Below are positions 1 to 8,558 of a stretch of DNA of 10,192 nt, in pieces. Origin of the DNA: Paramecium sonneborni (lineage: Eukaryota; Ciliophora; Oligohymenophorea; Peniculida; Parameciidae); assembly GCA_905182985.1 (NCBI GenBank), contig CAJJDN010000208.1, positions 69,512 through 79,703 of the forward strand. Direction: 5' to 3'. The notes below the pieces were generated by a model that saw nothing but the letters and a program-made list of their open reading frames with translations, had not been told where the DNA came from and did no database searches. Every line of letters starts with the position of its first letter. Positions within the stretch are counted from its first letter, which is position 1. A program made the translations under genes and the position numbers.

Positions 1-474
1 AATTTATTTTAATAAATTAAATTTCAACTTTTAGAAATTTGAAGTTCAAACAAATTTGAAATCTTAATTTCGAATAAATTTGAATATTTGCTTATTCTTG
101 GTTGATTTATCTAATCTTAATTTAAGCTCTATATATTTGGCTCTTAAGCTAAAAATAAATGGAAATAAACTACAATTAGTTCTTTCTACTTCATGCTTTT
201 AATTATGATTATAATAAAATAATCAAATAATTTTTTATTTAATATTTATGAATGTCTTTGTGTCCAAATCTTTTGTCAATCTTATTTTTTTCAATATCAA
301 AAATATTTAAAATTTTGTGGAGTATAAGGAGTTGGAAGAAAATTTCTATTATTAAAAATTATTTAGGATTTTTAGGCTTGAAAAAACATCATATCGAGTT
401 ATAATATATATTTAATATGGAATTTATTAATAGTTGATATTTTAGAATTAATTGATATATAATTATTTTATAAT
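1..474. other. AT-rich upstream region without a recognisable gene
   Basis: I see no convincing coding frame on either strand. The first 90 bases contain several copies of AAATTTGAA and its complement, which make short palindromes. The last part, 417-474, is the 5' flank of gene 1 and has no clear promoter motif, which is usual in ciliates. An open stretch around 317-430 on the plus strand has no recognisable similarity and ends in TGA before the gene start. Confidence 0.6.
35..84. repeat. AAATTTGAA repeat and palindrome cluster
   Basis: AAATTTGAA occurs near 35, 53 and 76. TTTGAA at 38-43 is followed after one base by its exact reverse complement TTCAAA at 45-50, which pairs again with the next TTTGAA. 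In DNA this AT-rich such clusters arise easily. I see no function. Confidence 0.4.
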
Positions 475-2094
475 ATGAATTATACAAGTGAAAATGGCTT
501 ATAGCCGAAAGATTTGAAAGGATAAGCTTTAGAAAAAGTGATTGAAAATTGGAATAAAAGCTTAAAAAAGTTAGAAAAAATATAAATTCAAATCAATATT
601 AAAAAAGACCACTAAATCATTTATTCAAAAGACGGAGCAATCTTAAGAATGTAAATATTAATTATAAGTTAAAAAGAGAAGAAATTCATTCTATCTCAAA
701 GAATCCATAAATATTTAGTAATATGGAGCAAATCGAAAATCTTTTTTGGTAAGGATAATTTGACAAGAGGAAATTTAAAGTTGGAAAATGGATTGCATCT
801 TGGAATAAAGCATTTCTAAAGGATGTAGGTGGATACTTTGTGGACGGATAAAAGCAAGGATTATGGAAAGATCTATTTTTAAACTATTGTTAGTAAGTTA
901 TCCTATATTCAGTCTAATGAATAGAGAAGCACAGGTTTTTGAAACTGGAGAATATTGTGCTGACCTTAGAATTGGTAATTGGGATTTTATTTGGCTCGAT
1001 AAGAAGTTGTAATTATTTTAGTAATTGCTTAGAAGTGGGGGATTCTACAATAAAAATGGTTTAAAGTAAGGTAAATGGGTTGAGTTTGATGAAATATTTG
1101 GGATTGTTAAATAAGTCACTTATACTGGTGAATATAATATTTAAGGTAAAAAGGTAGGTAAGTGGGATATCATGTATAAATATCGTGATTATTTTGGAAA
1201 TGAGGACAAAGAATATAAATAAATGTAAATACTATTTTAGTAATAGATGCATCATAATATTTTAGAGGTGGTGGAATATATGGTGAGGGTTAGATTAAGA
1301 TTGGAAGGTGGATAGAGTTATGGGAGAATTTTGGATTTAATAGATAAGTCACATTTAATGGTGAATATAATATTTAAGGTATAAAGGTAGGTAAGTGGAA
1401 TATATTATACAAGGGATAATAAATGTAAATATTTTCTAAGTATAGGTTCATAATAATAATGTTAGTGGTGGTGGAACTTATGATGATTTTTAGGGTTAGA
1501 TTAAGATTGGAAGATGGGTAGAGTTGTGGGAGAATTTTGGATAGAATAGAGAAGTCACTTTTAATGGAGAATATAATATTTAAGGTATGAAGGTAGGAAG
1601 ATGGGATATAATGTATAAAGATTGTGATTATTTTGAAAATGAAGACAAATAATATAAATAAATGTAAATATAATCTAGTTATAGATGCATCATAATAACT
1701 TAGAGGGGGTGGATTATATGGTAAGGGTTAGATAAAGATAGGAAGGTGGATAGAGTTGATTTAGCATTTTGGAAATCATAGAGAAATCACTTTTGATGGT
1801 TTATATAATATGAAAGGTATGAAGGTAGGAAAGTGGGATATAGTGTACAAAGGATAATAAATGTAAATAATATATTATTACAGGTGGATAATGTATGACA
1901 GTGGTGGTGGATCTTATGGTGAGGGGGAAAAGGGCTGTATAAAAATTGGGATGTGGGTAGAGCTGGATGAAATGTTTGGGGATTCTTGGGGATCAAATTA
2001 AATCACTTATTAAGGTGAATATAATTTGAAAGGTATGAAAATTGGTATATGGGTGTAAAATGAAGATAATATATTGAAAAGTATAATAATTTGA
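475..2094 (+). CDS. MORN/YwqK-like repeat protein, 8 exons, 458 aa (ciliate code)
   Basis: Read with TAA/TAG as Gln and TGA as stop. Exons: 475-650, 677-892, 925-1008, 1033-1224, 1266-1424, 1466-1663, 1704-1862, 1902-2094. Splicing all seven gives one open frame of 459 codons ending in TGA at 2092. Residues 1-60 are a charged helical leader. Residues from about 80 to the end are units of the form W-Q-G-x-F/Y...K-x-G-K-W, then GGG-x-Y...K-I-G-x-W-I/V-E-L...V-T-F-N-G-E-Y...K-V-G-K-W-D-I. This pattern matches a very large Paramecium family of hypothetical proteins and resembles MORN or YwqK repeats, which form small beta-hairpin sheets. There is no signal peptide or membrane segment, so the protein is probably cytosolic. 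The function is unknown. The start is the ATG at 475, the only in-frame Met ahead of the leader, preceded by a T/A-rich flank. The last 14 residues do not look like the repeat. Confidence 0.82.
651..676 (+). other. Intron 1 of gene 1, 26 nt
   Basis: It starts GTAAAT and ends AAAAG. Without removal the leader frame runs out of register. Removal joins ...ILR to IEEIHS...NMEQIENLFWQG, the expected lead-in to the first repeat of the family. Phase 2. Confidence 0.75.
893..924 (+). other. Intron 2 of gene 1, 32 nt
   Basis: It starts GTAAGT and ends GAATAG, and contains an in-frame TGA if read through. Removal restores LNYCQEAQVFETGEY, the expected A-Q-V-x-E-x-G-E-Y segment. Phase 2. Confidence 0.82.
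1009..1032 (+). other. Intron 3 of gene 1, 24 nt, multiple of three
   Basis: It starts GTAATT and ends CTTAG, just before the GGFY that opens the first full module. It sits at the same codon and phase as introns 4-7, which supports it. It is a multiple of three with no TGA, so retention would add eight residues without breaking the frame. The frame alone therefore does not prove it. Confidence 0.6.
1225..1265 (+). other. Intron 4 of gene 1, 41 nt
   Basis: It starts GTAAATAC and ends ATTTTAG, phase 2. Removal joins YKQ to I-GGG-I-Y. It shares the internal string TAGATGCATCATAATA with intron 6. Confidence 0.78.
1425..1465 (+). other. Intron 5 of gene 1, 41 nt
   Basis: It starts GTAAATAT and ends ATGTTAG, phase 2, exactly 200 bases after intron 4. 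Removal joins YKGQQ to I-GGG-T-Y and restores the next module. Confidence 0.78.
1664..1703 (+). other. Intron 6 of gene 1, 40 nt
   Basis: It starts GTAAATAT and ends AACTTAG, phase 2. Removal joins YKQ to I-GGG-L-Y. Its middle is nearly the same as that of intron 4, as expected if the two came from duplication of a larger block. Confidence 0.78.
1863..1901 (+). other. Intron 7 of gene 1, 39 nt, multiple of three
   Basis: It starts GTAAATAA and ends ATGACAG, phase 2, at the same codon as introns 4-6. Removal joins YKGQQ to I-GGG-S-Y. It has no TGA in the exon frame, so retention would insert 13 residues and keep the frame. Confidence 0.68.
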
Positions 2095-2681
2095 TTCTTA
2101 TTCATCTTAATCTGAAAGGCTCCTCCAATATAGATTTAAATACCATTTTAGAAATTATGGGAGATGTTTTGCGTTTCCTCCCTCATGATTCCCCCTTCTT
2201 TATTTCACCTGAATGTTCTTGTGAATTGATATAAAATCTTCCCCCTTTTTCTCCATCTTATTGCATCCATTATTTCCAATTTTTTATGAAGTTTCAAGAA
2301 ATTATTTTCCATTTTCCTAATCTAATTTTGAATACAAGTTTAATAATTTTGAATCTAAATATAAATAATCTATTTAAATTGTGCTAAAAATACAAACATA
2401 AATTACTTGTTATCTTTAAATCAAAATATTAAACTAAATTAGAAACGTCTAGAATTTATAAGATAAACATTATTTTATTATTAGAAGTTAAACAAATATA
2501 TATATGACATCTAGAATCAATTTATTTAATTCTAATTATTTTTAAGATAGTATGATTTTTACAAGAAGAAAATAATGTCTTATTTCAATACTAAACCAAT
2601 AAAACAAAATACAGATGGAAGATAAGAATCATTACCAATATTTTAGAAATGGAAAAATATTATAATCATTTGTACTTACAT

Positions 2682-2777
2682 TCATTTAACTGGGTGATAT
2701 TAATCTTTCCAGCAAAAAGTAATCCATTTACTAACCTTTCTACCATTTTTATATTCTTTAGAAGATTACTTAATTTT
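2682..2777 (-). pseudogene. Scrap of a gene 1-family repeat, minus strand
   Basis: Read on the minus strand, this piece gives Q-S-S-K-E-Y-K-N-G-R-K-V-S-K-W-I-T-F, then CWKDQYHPVK and a TGA at 2684-2682. E-Y-K-N-G-R-K-V-x-K-W is the family consensus for the second half of a module. Its DNA differs from gene 1, so it is not a simple inverted copy of it. I could not extend the match upstream on the minus strand, where other frames carry TGA codons. It may be the 3' remnant of a lost neighbour, or a last exon whose earlier exons I failed to recognise. Only about a dozen residues carry the match. Confidence 0.45.
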
Positions 2778-3439
2778 TACTAATAAATTAAGAATCAATT
2801 CACATTAATACTCCTAAAGCCAATCTGTCTATTGTATTTATTTAAAACTTCTCTGAATTTATAACATTATTTATATTTTTCCTCTTGTTCATTAAATACT
2901 TAATTATTATGATTCAATCTAAATAAATTTTATTTTAGTATTCAAATTAATGTTATAATAATAATAAAATCTTTTATAATATAAATATTTATAGAGTTAT
3001 ATTTTTCTAATGCATGTTTTACTTATAGAGAGTCTTTAAAATTTTTTCATTGAACAAGTAGAGTATAATAGTTTATATTAATTTTTTCTGAAGCATTCTG
3101 AAAGTCCTTACTTGTGTGAATCTTAAAGTTTATTTTACATTATATAAGATCATTTTTAGATAATTATAACTTATGACTATTTTGTGTTAGTGAGGAAATA
3201 TTACTTTGAATATTTGCTAACATTGATTTTATAAAGAATTCCAATTAAATTTTGATATAAATTAGATTAGATCTAAATAAACTTTGCAGATCAATAGTGA
3301 AATTTATAATAGTAATTGCACAACTTGTTTATAAAGGCCAATTTTTAGAAAATTTTGTTATTATTAATTCAACTACTAGTTCGATTTTTGTAATTATAGA
3401 CTAGGGAATAATAATTAAAAAAATTAACAAGTTTAAATA

Positions 3440-3697
3440 ATGGAAGGGAATTATAACTAAGGATACCAATTTAATAATATCATAAGTATTGTAAATTTTA
3501 TCCATCTATACAATCTTAGCATAATTATGAACAAGAAATACAAAAAAATTAACATTGTTAATTACCATCATATTGAATATAATTTTCATCATCACATTAG
3601 TCAGATTCTTCTCTCAGTATTCCATCTTTACAAACAGAAACACCAAAATTATTTTTAATTTTAAAATACTATTAACAGATACATAATCTAAACTTGA
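3440..3697 (+). CDS. Doubtful small open frame, 85 aa
   Basis: An ATG-to-TGA frame under the ciliate code. It encodes a His/Ile/Tyr/Asn-rich peptide beginning MEGNYNQGYQF, with no motif I know. With a single stop codon in DNA this AT-rich, open frames of 80-90 codons are common by chance, so this may be spurious. Confidence 0.15.
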
Positions 3698-4161
3698 ATT
3701 ACATATTTAACAATTCTAACTACATTATCCTTCATTACTCCTTCATTTTTAGATATATTTCTTGCATTTTTAAATAAATTTTAGATATTTACAATGGTAT
3801 TCAAGAATTTAAGTCTTTAATAATTAAGAAATTCTAAGATTATCATCTTTTAATGAATATTGAATATTAAAAAAGTTCTTTAAGGGAATATCATTAGGAG
3901 TGCTTTTAAAAACTAAATTTATTCATTTTCTATATTTAATATGTATGTAAAATTAATTTTTTTCATTTCCCAATGAAATTTTGAAAAAAAAAATAACATT
4001 ATAGGTTTATGAAATTTAATTAAGTTATTTAGATTCCTTTATACTTTTTTCCTTTTTATTTAAAGAAAAATAAAAATATTGTCATATAATCATGAGTTTT
4101 TTCATTTTATCATATTAATATAATTAATTTTATTTATAATACTATTAAAGGTTTCCATATA

Positions 4162-4425
4162 ATGAATTTTAATAAAGAATTAATACATAGAAATCATAGA
4201 GAAAGAAATATCTTAATTTTGGATAAAAACCGAGATTAAATGAAAATGAAATTTGAGTTTCAAAATTTTTCTGAACTTAAGGCTTTAAAACATTCCTGTA
4301 TTGAATTACATATAATTTTGCAAATCAAAATATAGGAATTAAAGAAATTATTTGTAAATCTTTTAAATTTGGCGTTTGCTTATATTTAAAATATAGAAAT
4401 TACAAATTTAGCTTTGCACAAATGA
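4162..4425 (+). CDS. Doubtful small open frame, 87 aa
   Basis: An ATG-to-TGA frame under the ciliate code that uses CAA, TAA and TAG for Gln. The second half is leucine/isoleucine-rich and periodic (ELKALK, IQELKKL, NLLNLAF, IEITNLAL), loosely like leucine-rich repeats. It ends about 220 bases before the large gene, on the same strand. An imperfect direct DNA repeat near 4328 and 4388 underlies part of the periodicity. Length alone does not support it. Confidence 0.22.
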
Positions 4426-4672
4426 TTCTATTTGATGAATAGACAAAAACTTAATGATTGATTCAATTCAGATTGATTCTATAATTATAAAAAGGTAGAA
4501 AACTAAATAGTAATAACTAAATTTTAAATCTCATATAATTTTATAAGAAATTATCAATTAATTATAAAACAAAAAGAGGGTACTTAAAAAAAGGTTTATT
4601 ATTAAATACTTGATATAGTAAATAATATAGAAAGTTTAATGTAATAATATGGATAATATAATTGCATATAAA

Positions 4673-4732
4673 ATGAAGAATTTCTTTGATGTCATAATTA
4701 TTTTGATTAAAAAAAATTTTAATGGCAAAAAT
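4673..4732 (+). other. Weak signal-peptide-like leader of the large gene
   Basis: The residues MKNFFDVIIILI are short, hydrophobic and start after one Lys, but they are followed by KKNFNGKN rather than a typical cleavage site. The family is normally exported, so the leader may be degraded like the rest of the gene. The upstream Met at 4649 adds eight residues and weakens it as a leader. Confidence 0.4.
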
Positions 4733-5871
4733 TCTTTTTCTTATTTTACTTTGTTTAGCGATTGGAATACTATTTTTGAAAGTGGATGGTTTGAAAAATG
4801 CAAAGAAAATGACATCAGATATATTTTAGTAGGGAATTTAAGAAATAGCGCATTTTATTCTGTATTAAATTTGCCTCCACATTATGAAGTTAAAGTTATT
4901 GTAGATGGTTATTTCATAAGGCCACCAGGTTCCACTGTGACAATTTCTTATGATATTTAAGGATCCTCTCCTTCATAATCATTCAATTACAAGGATGATA
5001 ATGAATATAGTTATGATAAAGTTTGTAACGATGACTGGAGTAAATTTGAAATATAAACATTCACTATGAAATTTAATCATAAAGATAATGACGAAATTAG
5101 GTTTAGAGTGTGTGGAACAAATTTTCCAGATGATAGAAATTATGGTCTAAGAGGTTTATAGATTTATGTAAATAAATGTCATTGGTCATGTTTAAAATGT
5201 AGTAGCAATTTAGAAACTACTTGTCTAGCTTGTTTTACAAATCCTTCTGCTAATTTAGGGTCCCCTTCAACTTGTAGAAATTGTCCTGTTCATTATGCTT
5301 TTATTGAATATTTAGATAATACAAAAAGTTGTGTAACTGAATGTAATTACTATAGAATTCCAGATTCTAATAAAGTATGTTAATTTAATGAATGTATTGA
5401 TTTTAATAATTATTTAGATATGCTCCCTTATACGACATATTTTGATACTACTACAATTCCTTCTACAACTCCTTGGATGTTTATTCCTGATCCAATAAAT
5501 TTTAATATAGTTTATACCGAAAAGATAAACAAAATACCTTGTTTCTCTAGTAAAAATTATGTAGGTCCATTTTTTTATAATGAAGGATTTAGTATAAAGT
5601 TATCAATTCCTTATAATATCTCCTATATAAGATTTAGAGCAACAATAATTAAATTTAACAATTGGGTTGATTATTCAGCAGTTCATGTATTATTAGATGA
5701 TATTGAATTTGCATCAGTCTACACAATTTCTTAAGTAATGACAGGTCGAAATGCTGATTAATTATATTCTGATACAAATTGTACTAATCCTAATGTTGGA
5801 TATTATAGATTAGAAACTAAATTAAAATCAAATATCACAAATCCTATATTAATCTTATAAGGATCTATGGA

Positions 5872-5899
5872 GTATTAATATGATAATAATTATTAAAAG
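5872..5899 (+). other. Probable 28-nt intron in the large gene
   Basis: It starts GTATTA and ends TTAAAAG. Its length of 3n+1 moves the upstream frame exactly onto the frame of SWGFRDVVMDIMKC. Splicing gives GSMDQSG-stop-QSWGFRD, the expected spacing for this family, but with a TGA between G and Q. Without splicing, the upstream frame misses the WGFRD motif and ends at TGA 5969. Confidence 0.6.
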
Positions 5900-5909
5900 T
5901 CAATCTGGT

Positions 5910-5912
5910 TGA
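5910..5912 (+). other. In-frame TGA inside the large gene
   Basis: After removal of the 28-nt intron, this codon lies in frame two codons before SWGFRD. It is the only stop in the first 2.4 kb of that reading. It could have arisen by one substitution from CGA, GGA or TTA. Readthrough is conceivable, but the other breaks favour decay. Confidence 0.55.
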
Positions 5913-6664
5913 CAATCTTGGGGTTTTCGAGATGTTGTTATGGATATAATGAAATGTTAAGAATCATGTGATTGGTGTGATTTTGATTAAAAATGTTATT
6001 CTTGTTCAACAGGATTTCTTTATAAAAATAAATGTGTATCTAATTGTCCATCATATGGAATTGAGACCACAAGAGTTTGTTAAGATTTAGACGAAATTGT
6101 TGCTAGTATAAATATATAATATTTAATGTTAGATTCAAAATACATAATAAAAGCATTTTATGATTCTTCAAATACAACTGATACAGATGTAAGTTCTATT
6201 GTTGGAACAGTATCAAATTCAGGTGCAGATTTTAAAACTAAAGATCGCTTTTTGAATACTAATTCTGCTATTTATTTTAGTTATTATTTGTAAAAAAGAG
6301 TATTAGGTGGTCCATTAGTTTGGTATAAAGCAAAATTTCTTAAAAATTTCAATTTAAATCCTCATTATAGTTTTAGATTTAAATTTGTCATCATTTTAGG
6401 AGATGATTTTGATGGAAGTTTTGACTATGATATTGGAGGAGTTTCAGCTTCATTGACAAGAGATAGTAAACTAACTACAGCCAATAATGTTGGTAAAGAT
6501 AAAGATGACAAATATATAATTATTGATAGAATAGAATCACACATTATATCCAGTTTTTCAGTAGAACTCTAATGTAAATCAAATAAGGGATCTATCGAAG
6601 ATAATTTTTGTATTATTTATGATTATTTTATACTTATTTAGAAGTAAATAATAAATATTAATTA

Positions 6665-7060
6665 GTGTACTCAATATTGTACTGCTTGTACTGGCCCAAC
6701 GTGGGCATAATGCACAGGAAAATAATCATTACCAACAGGCATGTAAACACCTTCTACATGCATAAATAATACTTACTATTATGATAACTCAGTTACTCCT
6801 GCTATTTGTAGATTATGCACCCCTACTTATTGTTTAGAATGTTTAAGTTAATACATTTTTATTAAATGTGCCACTAATTTTTATTTATAGAATGGAAGTT
6901 GTTAATGTTATCCTTGGACATATTTAACAAATACAAATACTTGTGAAAATTGTCATCATTTATGCGAATCTTGTTATGGTTCTGATAGTGCTGAATGTTT
7001 ATCTTGTAAAAGTTCTTAACTTAGATATTTAAATAATAACCAATGTATTTGCCGGAGCAA
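6665..7060 (+). repeat. Furin-like cysteine-rich repeats
   Basis: Pairs of Cys recur every few residues in runs such as C-T-Q-Y-C-T-A-C-T-G-P-T, C-L-E-C-L, and C-E-N-C-H-H-L-C-E-S-C. They are separated by about 10-20 residues and many Gln are encoded by TAA. This matches furin-like or growth-factor-receptor-type Cys repeats common in ciliate surface proteins. The matrix should be extracellular and disulfide-bonded. Confidence 0.75.
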
Positions 7061-7197
7061 TTATTATGATGATGGTATCATCACTCAATAATTCTAATTT
7101 TATTATTTTGAATTTAATATTTCTCTATTTTCTAAAAGATAAACTTTTACTTTAATTAATATACTTCCATAATATCAATTAAAATTGTTAATCAATT

Positions 7198-7287
7198 TGT
7201 GGTGATATGATTGTAACTGAAGGAGAAGACTGTGATGATGGTAATTCAATTAGATTTGATGGATGCAATAATTGTAAATTTGAATGC
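7198..7287 (+). repeat. DUF4215-type repeat, copy 1
   Basis: CGDMIVTEGEDCDDGN, then DGCNNCKFEC. It carries all the hallmark residues of the Myxococcus-cysteine-rich/DUF4215 repeat except that the usual Gly after CGD is Met. Next comes CKTCVNGQCSVCVSGY, the usual inter-repeat Cys segment. Confidence 0.85.
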
Positions 7288-7380
7288 TAGAAAGAGTGTA
7301 AAACTTGTGTTAATGGATAATGTTCAGTTTGTGTTTCTGGTTATGCACTATAAAAAACTATGAGAAGATGTTACCCTATG

Positions 7381-7464
7381 TGTGAAAATAGTTCTGTTAA
7401 TAGAGAATAATGTAAAGAGAATAATCTAAGTCTATACGATGGTTGTTATAATTGTTAATTCTAA
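7381..7464 (+). repeat. Degenerate DUF4215-type repeat
   Basis: The end, LYDGCYNCQFQC, is intact. The usual C-G-D and C-D-D-G-N parts are worn to CENSSVN and CKENN. It lies at the right spacing between copies 1 and 2. Confidence 0.6.
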
Positions 7465-7566
7465 TGTTAACCTTAATGTACATCCTGTATCTTTGGAAAA
7501 TGCTATTAATGTGATAATTCAATTGGTTATTATATTAATTTAGCAATTTCTAAATGTGAACCTGTT

Positions 7567-7656
7567 TGTGGTGATTAAATTGTATCTGGAGAAGAAATGT
7601 GTGATGACGGAAATGATAACCCTTTTGATGGATGGAATATGTGTGCTTTTTCATGT
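7567..7656 (+). repeat. DUF4215-type repeat, copy 2, one Cys lost
   Basis: CGDQIVSGEEMCDDGN, then FDGWNMCAFSC. The Trp codon TGG at 7633-7635 stands where this repeat has Cys (TGT/TGC). That single base change would leave one Cys unpaired. Confidence 0.8.
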
Positions 7657-7773
7657 AATTCCTATTGTGATCTATGCATTTTGGGTGTTTGTACTAAATG
7701 CAAATCAGGATTTTTCCTATTAAACAAAAATGGTTATTTAATTATAATTAATTAACACTGTTATCCTCCTGTT

Positions 7774-7866
7774 TGTGGTGATGGATTTATTGTTGAGGGT
7801 TTAGAAGAATGTGATGATGGAAATGGTGAACCAGATGATGGATGTGATTAATGTTAATTAATGTGT
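7774..7866 (+). repeat. DUF4215-type repeat, copy 3
   Basis: [17 protein letters not shown], then DDGCDQCQLMC. This is the best-preserved copy, with all hallmark residues, followed by CIECQQGQCLKCYENFY. Confidence 0.88.
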
Positions 7867-8076
7867 TCAGATGGTTGTATTGAATGTCAATAAGGCTAAT
7901 GTCTAAAATGTTATGAAAATTTCTATTAAATAGATATTTAAACAGCGAAATGTAAAAAAACAAATATTATTGATGAGGATTAAGATGTTGATTTGATCAA
8001 CATATTGTTAAATTAATAAACAAATTTTAGATGTGGAAAAAATTAATTATTAATTAAAGATTAATGTGTGAATTAG

Positions 8077-8162
8077 TGTGGAAATGGGTTATTAAATAAT
8101 TAATATGAAATATGTGTGACGATTGTAATACATTAGGAGGAGATGGATGTTCTTCTTTTTGT
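8077..8162 (+). repeat. DUF4215-type repeat, copy 4, frameshifted
   Basis: CGNGLLNNQYEIC in one frame, then CDDCNTLGGDGCSSFC in another. The join falls in TGTGTG at 8113-8118, where dropping one TG restores a normal repeat. The usual Gly of C-D-D-G-N is Cys here (TGT at 8124). Confidence 0.8.
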
Positions 8163-8558
8163 AGTATTGAGGATTCATTTCAATGTGAAAGTTAGCAAGG
8201 CTCTATAAGCTTATGCACATCTGTCCAAGCACCATAATTTAAATTGGAAATACTTTCTAATAAAGAAAATTCGATTCAAGTTGTAGAAATAACTTTCACT
8301 TAATAAGTTAAATTACATGAAGAATTAATACTTGAAGATTTTATGCTTTTTAGTATTCTTCCTTAAACTCAATATGTATTAACAATCAATAGTATTCAAA
8401 ATTTGACTATTAATCTTACCTAACCGATTTTAAATTATTTTTAGATAGATCAATTATTAAATAAGTTGAGAGGAAGTAATGTAAATTTGGTCAATAGTAA
8501 ATTAAATCAAGATCCGAGTACTATTTTAAATTAACTCTATATTTACAATGCTAAAAGT

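Larger units (their letters stand above)
1033..2055 (+). repeat. Tandem exon-intron modules, alternating long and short
   Basis: Module exons start at 1033, 1266, 1466, 1704 and 1902. Exon lengths are 192, 159, 198 and 159 nt, then a terminal exon. The long modules (1 and 3) end in a linker D-Y-F-x-N-E-D-K-x-Y-K-Q. The short ones (2 and 4) end in Y-K-G-Q-Q. Introns after long modules resemble each other, as do those after short ones. This fits duplication of a long-plus-short pair of about 435 bases, introns included. Confidence 0.8.
2095..4648. other. Long AT-rich spacer, no convincing gene
   Basis: These 2.5 kb lie between the two plus-strand genes. TGA is frequent in all frames I followed, and no stretch shows family motifs apart from the scrap at 2682-2777. 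The composition is not uniform: 2150-2290 is unusually C-rich on the plus strand, and the rest is A/T with long homopolymers. Two small open frames, at 3440 and 4162, are listed separately with low confidence. Confidence 0.6.

Noticed and set aside
1787..1996. Minus-strand 69-codon open frame
   Set aside because: It lies antisense to modules of gene 1. Its Pro/His/Leu-rich composition is the mirror of G-rich codons, and the plus-strand repeats and introns explain the sequence.
3425..3470. WKGNYNQG-like scrap of the gene 1 family
   Set aside because: It needs a one-base frame change to match and covers only about seven residues of simple composition, so chance is likely.
4649..4960. Separate 103-residue protein
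   Set aside because: The frame continues through TAA read as Gln into the rest of the large gene. It ends only under the standard code.
5420..5734. Separate 104-residue protein
   Set aside because: It is an internal piece of the large gene between two TAA codons that encode Gln.
6644..6665. A 22-nt intron in the large gene (GTAAAT...ATTAG)
   Set aside because: The boundaries look good, but removal shifts the frame away from the following Cys repeats, whereas the unspliced frame runs straight into CTQYCTAC.
8114..8136. A 23-nt intron to explain the break at 8113
   Set aside because: It begins GTGTGA and has the right length class, but joining it creates TGA at the junction and would remove CDDCNTL, which belongs to the conserved repeat.
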